The notes: generated by a model not told the origin, from the sequence alone. A stretch of 24,281 nucleotides of DNA from CAIPFQ01 sp035480615 (GCA_035480615.1 DATIHO010000004.1:1-24281); one strand, 5' to 3'; positions 1-6,732 are shown, numbered from the stretch's first letter. Numbers and translations: made by a program.

Positions 1-96
1 TATCGACCAAATGTATATTACCCCCCAAAAACAAACCGAAAATCGGCCAAAATAATCCCCAAAATCGACGAAGCCGAAATCCGTTAACAGTCTCTA
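1..96. repeat. Inverted-repeat element family 1, copy A (partial, cut by window start)
   Basis: This is the right half of a long hairpin element. Bases 1-3 are the inner tip of the left arm, 4-14 the loop and 15-96 the right arm. It ends in ACAGTCTCTA like copy B (9807-9976). Positions 39-75 are identical over 37 nt to 19208-19244 in copy C. The left arm lies outside the window, so completeness and any target duplication cannot be judged. It is inferred to be a non-autonomous mobile or MITE-like sequence. No coding capacity is seen in this part. Confidence 0.75.
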
Positions 97-107
97 AAAT
101 AAGCAGA

Positions 108-137
108 CACGCCAAAATGACAAATGATTTAGGCGTG
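108..137 (+). promoter_or_regulatory. Small hairpin ahead of the Lys-rich gene
   Basis: CACGCC (108-113) and GGCGTG (132-137) are complementary around an 18-nt loop. They sit 9 nt before a clear GGAGG ribosome-binding site (146-150) of the small gene starting at 156. The stem could shape the 5' leader of that mRNA. It has only six pairs, so it may be chance; no promoter boxes were convincing nearby. Confidence 0.25.
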
Positions 138-155
138 GCTAAATTGGAGGAAAAA

Positions 156-327
156 ATGGCTATACGCAAGAAAAAAAGAAAGACTGCAAAAAAAAGAGTG
201 ATGAAGAGAAAAACCGAAAAAAAAAAAAGTAAAAGGTAAAACCACTGCGAAAAGAAAAACACGACGTAAAACCGCTGCTTCGAAAATGAAAAAAAGCGGC
301 ACTTGCGGCGAATGTTACATGCCTTAA
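156..327 (+). pseudogene. Small Lys/Arg-rich basic protein, frame broken in an A12 tract (histone-like?)
   Basis: A GGAGG site at 146-150 precedes ATG 156. Frame 0 gives 27 residues that are almost all Lys, Arg and Thr, and stops at TAA 237-239. The reading frame that continues the same composition starts at GTA 229 and runs to TAA 325-327. The two frames meet in a run of 12 A (217-228); with 11 A the product would be a single protein of about 56 aa. It would have a strongly basic body and a Cys-containing tail ending CGECYMP. The composition resembles chlamydial histone H1-like proteins (HctA/HctB), but the tail and size are not diagnostic. It could be a recent pseudogene, a sequencing error in the homopolymer, or a gene read by polymerase or ribosome slippage. 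It ends 3 nt from the convergent stop of the next gene, so this junction has no terminator space. Confidence 0.55.
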
Positions 328-330
328 TTA

Positions 331-1560
331 TTATTTTGGCCAAAGATCGGATTGTTTTAACCAATCAATAACAGCATCTGGATCAAAAATTTGTTGGTTC
401 ATTGCAATCCGGTCTGCTTCTGCTAAAAGCCGGCCCATGATTTTTCCCGGCTGAATGCCCGCATTCATGAGATCGTCCGATTTGACAACGGGATCATGGT
501 TGCGCACTCTATCAATGCAATGGGCTAAAAATGTGATTCTCTCCTCATGTTCTTTTAAAAAAGAAGCGCGCCGCTCAAGCGCATAGTGCGCTCCTATGAT
601 TTGCAAAGCGATGTTAGAGAATGAATTGGCATAGAAATAGGCCCATTCAACAAGCTCCACCGGCCGCTCCACATGGCACAGTTCACGTGCATGAAAAAGA
701 AATGAGATGAATTGCATTTCAAGATTCGAAATTTTTAATTTCTTGCCAATCTGCATCTGTTCTTCCAGCATAGCTTGAGGAAAAAGAGGTAATAAAAATG
801 CGATCAGGGGGGCTTTGTGTGGATAATCTTTTAGCGGATGCAGGCGACGTTCGATCTCTTCGACGCTGACCTGTTCGAGAGCGGGAAAGATGGCGGCCAA
901 TAGACCGAATGCGTGGAGGGTAATCAGCATGGGGCGGAGCTTGCCGAAAGAATGCCCTTTTGTAAATTCTTGCCAAACTCTTTCAATGGCAACTGCGGGG
1001 AAAAGCTCTTTGCTGTGGCAATGGATCGCGTCAGCCGTAGATTCCTCAATCTCAAAATGGAATCGACATGAAAGGCGGATGGCTCGGATCATCCGCAGCC
1101 GGTCTTCTTTGATCCGTTGATGAGGGTTCCCAATAGCGCGAATGATTTTTTTTTCCAAATCGGCGCGTCCTGATACAAAGTCAAGGATTTCACCTTTCAG
1201 AGGATCGTAAAACATCCCATTGATCGTGAAATCACGTCTTTTTGCATCTTCCGCTGCTGTGGTGAACGAAATTTTCGTAGGCCGTCGCCCATCTTTGTAA
1301 TCCAAATCCTGACGAAATGTCGCCACTTCATATTGCTTCCCATCTATGATGACAAGGATGATTCCAAATGCGATCCCGATGGGTACGGTATGAGGGAAAA
1401 GGGCCTGAATCGTTTCAGGAGGAGCATTCGTCGCAATATCGATATCATCGGACGGATGGTTCAAAAGAAAATCGCGCACCCATCCTCCGGCATAATAAGC
1501 GACAAATCCCGCTTTTGCCAAGGTCTCTACAATCAAGCGCGCTTGAGGATGTTCTTCCAT
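331..1560 (-). CDS. pcnB: CCA-adding tRNA nucleotidyltransferase / poly(A) polymerase family protein
   Basis: A class II nucleotidyltransferase of 409 aa. The N-terminal head has GGWVRD (residues 25-30) and the metal-binding DDID (38-41), followed by the family's G-x-x-FG strand, the YEVATFR segment and RRDFTINGMFYDP. RIKEDRLRMIRAIR starts the neck helices. The head matches CCA-adding enzymes better than poly(A) polymerase I, although chlamydial homologues are usually named pcnB. The enzyme adds or repairs the 3' CCA of tRNAs; this matters here because both tRNA genes in the window lack an encoded CCA. The start is ATG 1558-1560. The gene is downstream of dnaB on the same strand with 52 nt between them, almost all of it a perfect palindrome. 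No ribosome-binding site free of that palindrome is visible, so translation may depend on its folding. Confidence 0.9.
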   Translation of the reverse strand: MEEHPQARLIVETLAKAGFVAYYAGGWVRDFLLNHPSDDIDIATNAPPETIQALFPHTVPIGIAFGIILVIIDGKQYEVATFRQDLDYKDGRRPTKISFTTAAEDAKRRDFTINGMFYDPLKGEILDFVSGRADLEKKIIRAIGNPHQRIKEDRLRMIRAIRLSCRFHFEIEESTADAIHCHSKELFPAVAIERVWQEFTKGHSFGKLRPMLITLHAFGLLAAIFPALEQVSVEEIERRLHPLKDYPHKAPLIAFLLPLFPQAMLEEQMQIGKKLKISNLEMQFISFLFHARELCHVERPVELVEWAYFYANSFSNIALQIIGAHYALERRASFLKEHEERITFLAHCIDRVRNHDPVVKSDDLMNAGIQPGKIMGRLLAEADRIAMNQQIFDPDAVIDWLKQSDLWPK

Positions 1561-1561
1561 T

Positions 1562-1609
1562 TATACCCAAAATGATTCAAGAATCGATTCTTGAATCATT
1601 TTGGGTATA
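1562..1609. repeat. 48-bp perfect palindrome filling the dnaB-pcnB junction
   Basis: Base pairs mirror without a single mismatch from the centre (1585/1586) out to 1562 and 1609. Each 24-nt arm reads TATACCCAAAATGATTCAAG followed by AATC. It starts 2 nt from the pcnB ATG and ends 3 nt from the dnaB stop. There is no spacer loop and no T-run, so it is not a standard intrinsic terminator. The outer half of the arm (ACCCAAAATGA or its complement) recurs upstream of dnaB near 3074-3086 and, less perfectly, after tsp at 23871-23881. It may be a repetitive palindromic element, a dimeric regulator site or an RNA processing hairpin. Confidence 0.9.
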
Positions 1610-1612
1610 CTC

Positions 1613-3052
1613 TCATCCTTCTGAAAAGGGAGAAAAAGCATCTTTATTTCCAATTTGATGATTCGTAAATTCGGGCGAATAGTTTGCAAACTGGGCAATC
1701 TCTTTGCGGAAAGCAAGAGTGACATTTCCTATCGCCCCATGTCGATTTTTCGCAATCATGAGCTCGGCAAGCCCGGGTTTATCATAAGGGTCGTAGTAGT
1801 CCCTCCGCATGAGGAACATCACAACATCCGAGTCTTGTTCCAGACTACCCGATTCTCTCAAATCGCTCATCATGGGGCGATGGCCTTGCCGCTCTTCTAC
1901 TTTGCGCGAAAGTTGCGCCGCACAAAGGATGGGGATATTGAGCTCGCGAGCCAGATTTTTCAGCATCCGGGAAATTTCTGAAATCTCTACCTGCCTACTC
2001 TCCATCGATCGATTATTGCCGGAACCTGAAATGAGCTGTAAATAATCAATCACCAGAAAACCAATATTATAGGCTTCCCTTAAGCGGCGGGCGCGGGCGC
2101 GAAGATCGGTAATTTTCAGCCCAGGCTGATCGTCAATGATCATAAGATGTTTTTGCATCTTATTTACAGAACCAACAATGCGCTGATATTCGGATCCATT
2201 GAGAGATCCGGTTTGGATTTTTTCCGATTCGACTTCAGCCTGAGAGCAGATCATCCGGTGAAGGAGTTGTGTGGCGCTCATTTCAAGGGAAAAAATCGCA
2301 ACGGGGATGTTATTTCGAAAGCAGATGTTTTCTGCAATAGATATGATGAGCGCGGTTTTCCCCATTGCAGGACGGGCGGCGAGAATCATTAAGTTGGAAG
2401 GATTAAACCCATTTAAGATCCGGTCCAGATCGATAAAATGCGTGGGAATTCCGGTCACTAATGGTTCGTTTGGATCCTTTTCCAAAAATTTCTGCTGGCG
2501 ATCCTGCAATTCTTTGAGAAACGGGAGCTTCGATTCCGCTTTCAATCCAGTGATCAAATCTTTGATGGAAATACCGGCATTATGCTGATTGGCTTGCGAG
2601 ATATTAAAAAAATAAGTTTGAGCATCATCCAGCGTGTCCATTACATTGCCGGGATCTTCCAAAGCCGATTTTTCAATTTTTTGCGAAGCGGCGATCATTT
2701 GTCTCAGGATCGATTTGTCCCGAATGAGCTGTACGTATTCTTCAATGTAAGCGGAAGTGCCCGCATATTGCGCAAGCGTGGTGAGATAACTGATCCCGCC
2801 TACTGCCTCTAGTTGATTTTGCCTCTTCAAATCTTCACTGATCAAATGGATATCGGCAGGCTTATCTAAACAGTAAGCCGTTTTAAGAGAGGAGAAAATA
2901 ATCTGATGCTCTGAATAATAAAAATCGGTATCGAAAAGAATATCTGCTGCAATATTGAGACTGTTGACACTTGTCAACATACATCCAAGAACCATCATTT
3001 CCGATTCTTTCGAATTCGGAGGAATGCGCGTTTTTTTTTCTGCTTCAACCAT
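1613..3052 (-). CDS. dnaB: Replicative DNA helicase DnaB
   Basis: A protein of 479 aa, the normal size for DnaB. The N-terminal DnaB domain (about 10-115) contains the typical segments ESEMMVLGCML and ALEDPGNVMDTLDDA. The RecA-like C-terminal ATPase domain has Walker A ARPAMGKT (226-233), a Walker B strand ending LVIDYLQLI, the family segment EISEISRMLKNLARELNIP, and the arginine-finger region near DSDVVMFLMRRD. It unwinds DNA at the replication fork as a hexamer and recruits primase. There is no intein or insertion. It is transcribed in the same direction as pcnB. It starts at ATG 3050-3052. The gene upstream, the fucosyltransferase, ends 38 nt away, so dnaB may be read from further upstream as well. 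The 13-nt motif shared with the palindrome lies about 20-35 nt upstream of the start. Confidence 0.96.
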   Translation of the reverse strand: MVEAEKKTRIPPNSKESEMMVLGCMLTSVNSLNIAADILFDTDFYYSEHQIIFSSLKTAYCLDKPADIHLISEDLKRQNQLEAVGGISYLTTLAQYAGTSAYIEEYVQLIRDKSILRQMIAASQKIEKSALEDPGNVMDTLDDAQTYFFNISQANQHNAGISIKDLITGLKAESKLPFLKELQDRQQKFLEKDPNEPLVTGIPTHFIDLDRILNGFNPSNLMILAARPAMGKTALIISIAENICFRNNIPVAIFSLEMSATQLLHRMICSQAEVESEKIQTGSLNGSEYQRIVGSVNKMQKHLMIIDDQPGLKITDLRARARRLREAYNIGFLVIDYLQLISGSGNNRSMESRQVEISEISRMLKNLARELNIPILCAAQLSRKVEERQGHRPMMSDLRESGSLEQDSDVVMFLMRRDYYDPYDKPGLAELMIAKNRHGAIGNVTLAFRKEIAQFANYSPEFTNHQIGNKDAFSPFSEG

Positions 3053-3073
3053 GGAGCAAGGGTAACATCTTTT

Positions 3074-3086
3074 TCATTTTGGGTAT
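3074..3086. promoter_or_regulatory. Single copy of the palindrome half-site upstream of dnaB
   Basis: The bases read TCATTTTGGGTAT, identical to the outer 13 nt of each arm of the 1562-1609 palindrome apart from its terminal base. Its position 22 nt before the dnaB ATG makes a regulatory site possible. It may equally be the remnant of a decayed palindrome, since the partner arm is absent. Confidence 0.4.
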
Positions 3087-3090
3087 CAAA

Positions 3091-4119
3091 TTAAACTGCG
3101 TTCGTCAGCGTGCGCACGTATTCCACGAACTTAAACCGCTCTGCTTTTTCTGATTGCAAAAATGCGTTTGCTCTTTCGACATACCCTTCCCACTCCTGCT
3201 TTTTCATGTTTTGCAAATACAAAAGAAGCTCCTCATCGGAATGAAATTTTTTCCGATCGATAAAACAGTCCAGCGGGACATAGTCGACAATATTGGGGGC
3301 TCCCCAGTAAATGGGAACAACGCCTGCCGCAAAACAATCCCACAATTTTTCCGTGATATACCCAGGCTCAACGGAATTTTCATAGGCAATGGCAAACCGA
3401 TAATATTTCAACACCTCCATTTTATCCGATATGACCCCTTTCCAGGTCCGAAATTTTCTTTTTTCCCAGTACCTTCCGTATAGATCGAATTCCACATCAG
3501 GGCGCGCCTCAAAAAACCGGATTACTTTTTCTCTTTCCGAATAGAGTTCATGCGGGTGTTTACTACTGAGACGAGATGCGATGCATGTCAGGAATTTACG
3601 CTCTTCATAAGGAATGAGTCTTTCAATCCGCTCCGAAAGATACGGAAGAGAGAATTTAAAAAAACGGACGTTATCTACCAAATCGTCATGCCAGGTATAG
3701 ATTTTGTGAAAATATTTTTGGATTTCAGCATCCCAAATTTCCGATTGGACTGCAGGAGGTTCCCAGGTAAAAAGAATCAATCGGTCTTTCGGCAGATTGC
3801 CGAGATTGAAATTTTTTAGATGCACTCCGAGGTTTGAAAAAATGACATAAGACGTCCCTTCACGAAGAGCGTGTTTGCGCGGCAAGCCAAATCCCAGCCA
3901 ATGCTTGCAATCCTCCCAATTTTTAACGCCTTTCCAAGTGAGCAAAAAAGGACGGCTCGCTTCTCGATTCCAGCGTGTCGCCGAATATCCTTTCTTTTCA
4001 AAAGCAGCGAGAATCTCTGAAGAAATCGAGGTGGGTTCTACTGCATTCGGCAACCAGTCTTCATAAATTTCAATCCTGCTTATAGAAAGGAGGAAAAAAC
4101 ATGAAACTAAAAAAAACAT
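3091..4119 (-). CDS. Glycosyltransferase family 10 (alpha-1,3/4-fucosyltransferase-like)
   Basis: A protein of 342 aa. The C-terminal half carries the GT10 signature: YRFAIAYENSV (240-250), then YITEKLWDCFAAGVVPIYWG (254-273), then a YVPLDCFID segment. This is the GDP-fucose-binding region. An FTWEPP motif near 117-122 and WHDDLVDN fit the acceptor-side domain. Residues 2-13 are hydrophobic (FFLVSCFFLLSI), so the protein could be anchored in the inner membrane. The predicted role is transfer of fucose or a similar sugar to lipopolysaccharide or another surface glycan. ATG 4117-4119 immediately follows the 3' discriminator base of tRNA-Ser at 4120, so there is no leader and no ribosome-binding site. 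No downstream ATG would preserve the domain, although a rarer start near codon 16 cannot be excluded. Such enzymes are absent from the pathogenic Chlamydiaceae as far as I know and suggest acquired host-glycan mimicry. Confidence 0.85.
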   Translation of the reverse strand: MFFLVSCFFLLSISRIEIYEDWLPNAVEPTSISSEILAAFEKKGYSATRWNREASRPFLLTWKGVKNWEDCKHWLGFGLPRKHALREGTSYVIFSNLGVHLKNFNLGNLPKDRLILFTWEPPAVQSEIWDAEIQKYFHKIYTWHDDLVDNVRFFKFSLPYLSERIERLIPYEERKFLTCIASRLSSKHPHELYSEREKVIRFFEARPDVEFDLYGRYWEKRKFRTWKGVISDKMEVLKYYRFAIAYENSVEPGYITEKLWDCFAAGVVPIYWGAPNIVDYVPLDCFIDRKKFHSDEELLLYLQNMKKQEWEGYVERANAFLQSEKAERFKFVEYVRTLTNAV

Positions 4120-4210
4120 CGGAAAGAGAGGGATTTGAACCCTCGGTACCCTTTTAAGAGGGTACGCGTCCTTAGCAGGGACGTGCCTTCAGCCGCTCAG
4201 CCATCTTTCC
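4120..4210 (-). tRNA. tRNA-Ser (anticodon GCU)
   Basis: Read on the minus strand, the 91-nt gene has acceptor GGAAAGA pairing with TCTTTCC, discriminator G at 4120, and a D arm with GGCTGAGCGGCTGAAGGC. The anticodon stem-loop is CGTCC-CTGCTAA-GGACG with anticodon GCT. The long variable arm typical of serine tRNAs pairs TACCCTCTT with AAGGGTA. The T arm is GAGGG-TTCAAAT-CCCTC. It decodes AGU/AGC. CCA is not encoded; the next bases are the ATG of the fucosyltransferase. Confidence 0.97.
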
Positions 4211-4222
4211 AGAAGAGAAGAG

Positions 4223-4251
4223 ATCTTAAGCAAAAATTCTCTTTTGAGCAA
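4223..4251 (-). promoter_or_regulatory. Sigma-70-like promoter of tRNA-Ser (and the fucosyltransferase)
   Basis: On the minus strand there is TTGCTC (4251-4246), a 17-nt spacer, and TAAGAT (4228-4223). The tRNA 5' end follows 12 nt later, which is the spacing expected for a short leader removed by RNase P. The -10 matches TATAAT at 4 of 6 and the -35 matches TTGACA at 3 of 6. Spacing and position are the main support. Confidence 0.55.
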
Positions 4252-4262
4252 GCCCTGGTCTA

Positions 4263-4432
4263 TAACCTGACTTTTGGGTTCATTTCATAGAGCCTTGCCA
4301 CATCTTTCGGGCAATTTTCGAAGATTTTGACGAGCCCATAGGTGCTTTCAGCTATTGGGCCCGTCAAAATCTTCAAAAATTCCCTCGAAATCTGCGACAA
4401 TTCTCTATAAACTGAACCCAAAACTCAGGTTA
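4263..4432. repeat. Inverted-repeat element family 2 (170 bp, ~80-nt arms, 10-nt loop)
   Basis: The left arm 4263-4341 (begins TAACCTGACTTTTGGGTTCA) and the right arm 4352-4432 (ends AACCCAAAACTCAGGTTA) are complementary over nearly their full length with scattered mismatches. The loop is GTGCTTTCAG at 4342-4351. Size, arm length and loop length equal those of family 1 elements, but the sequence is different. It occupies the space between two divergent genes, tRNA-Ser and the GT2-like gene, and its right end lies 16 nt before the latter's start. No transposase is encoded. Confidence 0.88.
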
Positions 4433-4447
4433 AGGTATACTTATTCC

Positions 4448-5335
4448 GTGAAAAAATCTGTAGGGACGGTAGTCAATTTCTGTACAAACGAGAGTCGTTT
4501 TATCTCATCTTGTTTAAAAGAGGCTCTCAAATTTTCAAAACAAGTCGTCGTCCCTGTGGCAAGCCATTTTTTTGATGGAACTGCCGAAAATCGTTCGCTA
4601 CTGGAAGAGATTTATGCCGCTTTTCCAGAATGTCTATTTGTCGAATACCCATTTATCCCAGAGCAAATCCCTCCATTTCTTTTGAAAGCGATTCGATGCG
4701 AACCTTTTTGGCCCTGTCTTTCACGACTGATCGGAGCCAAAACTCTTGGATCCGAGATTGAGACGCTCCTTTTTCTCGATGCAGATGAGGTGGTGGATGG
4801 GGAAGAGTTTGCAAAGTGGCTCGAATCCTGCAGCCATGAACAATATACCGCTGTAAAACTTGCCAATTACTGGTATTTTCGCGAACCTGAATATAGAGCG
4901 GAAAATTTTGAAGATTCGGCCGTCCTGGTTCAAAAAAAAGCTTTGATTGACGATTTTTTGCTTCAAAATGAGGAAAGAAACGCGATTTATGATCTTTTGC
5001 CCGGACCTAAAAAGAGGATGGTCCTGGGAGCAAGCGGCCATCCTTTGATCCATCATTATAGCTGGGTCAGGACTGAAGAAGAGATGTTGAAAAAGGTGAA
5101 AAGCTGGAGTCACAGAAAAGACAGGAATTGGGAAGAGTTGGTCCGGGAAGAATTTGCTCGCCCTTTTTCAGGAACGGATTTTGTTCATGGCTATCGCTTT
5201 TATACTGTCAAATCCCGCTTGACTCTCACTGCATTTACTCCTCGAGGCAAAAAAAACGTGCTTCGACTCGAGGCCCAAGATGTTATTGAGTTTGCAAAGA
5301 GAAAAAAAATCTCCTTTTGGCAGCGCTTCTTTTAA
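4448..5335 (+). CDS. GT2-like glycosyltransferase
   Basis: A protein of about 295 aa from GTG 4448. The N-terminus (KKSVGTVVNFCTNESRFISS) resembles the first beta strand and nucleotide-binding loop of GT-A fold enzymes. The LLFLDADEVVDGEEF segment contains the DxD-type metal/nucleotide-sugar site. A later HPLIHHYSWVRT segment is typical of small family-2-like transferases. It probably transfers a sugar to a surface glycan, working with the fucosyltransferase across the divergent tRNA-Ser. An in-frame ATG at 4355 would add 31 residues but lies inside the inverted repeat and gives no recognisable sequence, so GTG 4448 is preferred. A TATACT box (4436-4441) lies only 6 nt before this GTG, so expression might be leaderless. 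The exact donor and acceptor are unknown. Confidence 0.7.
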   Translation: MKKSVGTVVNFCTNESRFISSCLKEALKFSKQVVVPVASHFFDGTAENRSLLEEIYAAFPECLFVEYPFIPEQIPPFLLKAIRCEPFWPCLSRLIGAKTLGSEIETLLFLDADEVVDGEEFAKWLESCSHEQYTAVKLANYWYFREPEYRAENFEDSAVLVQKKALIDDFLLQNEERNAIYDLLPGPKKRMVLGASGHPLIHHYSWVRTEEEMLKKVKSWSHRKDRNWEELVREEFARPFSGTDFVHGYRFYTVKSRLTLTAFTPRGKKNVLRLEAQDVIEFAKRKKISFWQRFF

Positions 5336-5373
5336 CTGGACTTTTAGGCGTAAGACGTAGATGATGGTTAACC

Positions 5374-5379
5374 TATAGT
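5374..5379 (+). promoter_or_regulatory. Possible -10 box for tRNA-Arg and the downstream genes
   Basis: TATAGT at 5374-5379 matches TATAAT at 5 of 6 and lies 20 nt before the tRNA 5' end. No good -35 box is seen at 16-18 nt (TAAGAC at 5351-5356 is poor), so this is a weak assignment based on position. Confidence 0.35.
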
Positions 5380-5399
5380 GATTCAAAAATTGGACACAT

Positions 5400-5473
5400 G
5401 CACTGGTAGCTCAGTTGGATAGAGTACCTGGCTACGAACCAGGGGGTCAGAGGTTCGAATCCTCTCCAGTGCG
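5400..5473 (+). tRNA. tRNA-Arg (anticodon ACG)
   Basis: A 74-nt gene with acceptor GCACTGG pairing with CCAGTGC, discriminator G at 5473, and D arm AGCTCAGTTGGATAGAGT. The anticodon stem-loop is CCTGG-CTACGAA-CCAGG with anticodon ACG. The T arm is CAGAG-GTTCGAAT-CCTCT with normal closure. A34 would be edited to inosine by TadA to read CGU/CGC/CGA. CCA is not encoded. The start codon of the next protein gene follows after 2 nt. Confidence 0.97.
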
Positions 5474-5475
5474 AT

Positions 5476-6117
5476 ATGTTGCTTTACACATTCCCCAGCG
5501 GCCCGTTGCAAACGAATGCCATTCTTTTTGGAGAAAATGGCATAGGGGCTGTGATTGATCCCTCTCCTGGTTCTGCTAAAAAAATTTTGCATCAAGCCTG
5601 CCAGGATGGGATTACGATAGAAAAAATTTTACTTACACACTCCCATTGGGATCATATTGCCGATGTCCATGCCCTTAAAGAAAAAACAGACGCCGAACTA
5701 TATGTGCATGCTTTTGATCGAAAAAATGTACAGCAGCCTGGATCGGATGGACTGCCTTTGATGATGCCGATTCCGGCGGCGCGCCCGGACCATGTTCTTC
5801 AAGAAGGCGGCTATGTAACAGTTGGCCATTTGCAACTGCAAGTGATCCACACCCCGGGCCATTCTCCGGGAAGCGTTTGTTTCTATCTTGCGAGCCATGA
5901 GATCCTTTTTTCCGGAGATACCCTTTTTAAAGGACGCATGGGCCGGATCGATCTTCCTACAGGCCATCCCGAGAATATGTGGCACTCTTTGAAAAAGTTG
6001 GCGCATCTGCCTTTTAAGACGAGGGTGCTTCCCGGTCACGGCCCCGATACGACAATCGGACAGGAAAATTGGCTGGACAAAGCGGAAGAATTGTTTAATA
6101 ATATAGCCACACAATAA
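5476..6117 (+). CDS. Metallo-beta-lactamase-fold hydrolase, GloB-like
   Basis: A protein of 213 aa with the zinc-binding HSHWDH (55-60). It also has HTPGHSPGS for the next metal ligand, FSGDTLFKGRMGRIDL with the bridging aspartate, and LPGHGPDT with the final histidine. This is the glyoxalase II-like branch (hydroxyacylglutathione hydrolase or persulfide dioxygenase relatives), at the short length of the YcbL-type enzymes. The substrate is not certain; hydrolysis of S-lactoylglutathione-like thioesters is a reasonable guess. ATG 5476 is 2 nt after the tRNA-Arg discriminator base, and the N-terminus MLLYTFPSGPLQTNA matches the usual start of the family, so no other start is needed. There is no ribosome-binding site outside the tRNA. 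It is followed after 11 nt by the peroxiredoxin, suggesting a joint stress-defence transcript. Confidence 0.85.
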   Translation: MLLYTFPSGPLQTNAILFGENGIGAVIDPSPGSAKKILHQACQDGITIEKILLTHSHWDHIADVHALKEKTDAELYVHAFDRKNVQQPGSDGLPLMMPIPAARPDHVLQEGGYVTVGHLQLQVIHTPGHSPGSVCFYLASHEILFSGDTLFKGRMGRIDLPTGHPENMWHSLKKLAHLPFKTRVLPGHGPDTTIGQENWLDKAEELFNNIATQ

Positions 6118-6128
6118 GGAGAGGTTGG

Positions 6129-6710
6129 ATGTCAATCGTTGGAAAAAAAACGCCGGAATTCAAAGCAAAAGCTGTCATAAAAGACAAAATCTATCAGGAT
6201 TTTTGCTTATCTGATTTTACTGGAAAATACATCGTTTTTTTCTTTTATCCTCTAAATTTTACCTTTGTTTGCCCAACTGAACTGCACGCTTTTCAAGACA
6301 ACTTAGGGGAATTTGAAAAAAGAAATACACAAGTCATTGGCTGTTCCGTCGACAGCTGTTTTGCCCATCAAGCATGGCTGTCCATGCCAAAAAATAAAGG
6401 AGGCATTCAAGGGGTGTCCTATCCAATTGTCTCTGATTTAAATAAATCGATTGCCCGCAGTTTCCATGTTTTGAAAGAGGAAGAGGGGATCGCCTATCGA
6501 GGTCTGTTCCTCATCGATCGAGACGGGATTATTCGCCATCAGTTAATCAATGATCTTCCGCTGGGCCGTTCTGTCGATGAAATTTTGAGAATGATCGACG
6601 CATTGCATTTTCACGAAGAGCACGGGGAAGTATGCCCGGCTAATTGGAAAATCGGATCCAAGGCAATGAAACCCACGGAACAAGGTTTAGTGGACTATTT
6701 CCAAAAATAG
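6129..6710 (+). CDS. ahpC: Typical 2-Cys peroxiredoxin (AhpC/TSA family)
   Basis: A protein of 193 aa, the normal size for the family. The peroxidatic cysteine is Cys48 in FTFVCPTE and the resolving cysteine is Cys169 in GEVCPANW, so this is the typical 2-Cys dimeric type. It reduces hydrogen peroxide and alkyl hydroperoxides, with thioredoxin as the likely reductant because no ahpF is present here. A strong AAGGAGAGG site stands 6 nt before ATG 6129. It lies between the metal-dependent hydrolase and fumC on the same strand, with small gaps that favour one transcript. Chlamydiae normally carry one such gene. Confidence 0.95.
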   Translation: MSIVGKKTPEFKAKAVIKDKIYQDFCLSDFTGKYIVFFFYPLNFTFVCPTELHAFQDNLGEFEKRNTQVIGCSVDSCFAHQAWLSMPKNKGGIQGVSYPIVSDLNKSIARSFHVLKEEEGIAYRGLFLIDRDGIIRHQLINDLPLGRSVDEILRMIDALHFHEEHGEVCPANWKIGSKAMKPTEQGLVDYFQK

Positions 6711-6732
6711 ATCTCTTGCGTAGGTTCTGTGT

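Noticed and set aside
156..327. Firm naming of the Lys-rich gene as hctA or hctB
   Set aside because: The composition fits, but the predicted length (56 aa) is far shorter than HctA, and the CGECYMP tail is not one I recognise from either.
4101..4157. Plus-strand ORF of 18 codons with an AAGGAGG site (4087-4093)
   Set aside because: It runs antisense through the tRNA-Ser gene and stops inside it. The purine-rich run is simply the complement of fucosyltransferase codons, so there is no support for a gene.
4355..4447. N-terminal extension of the GT2-like protein from ATG 4355
   Set aside because: The codons fall within the right arm of an inverted repeat and lack resemblance to the family start.
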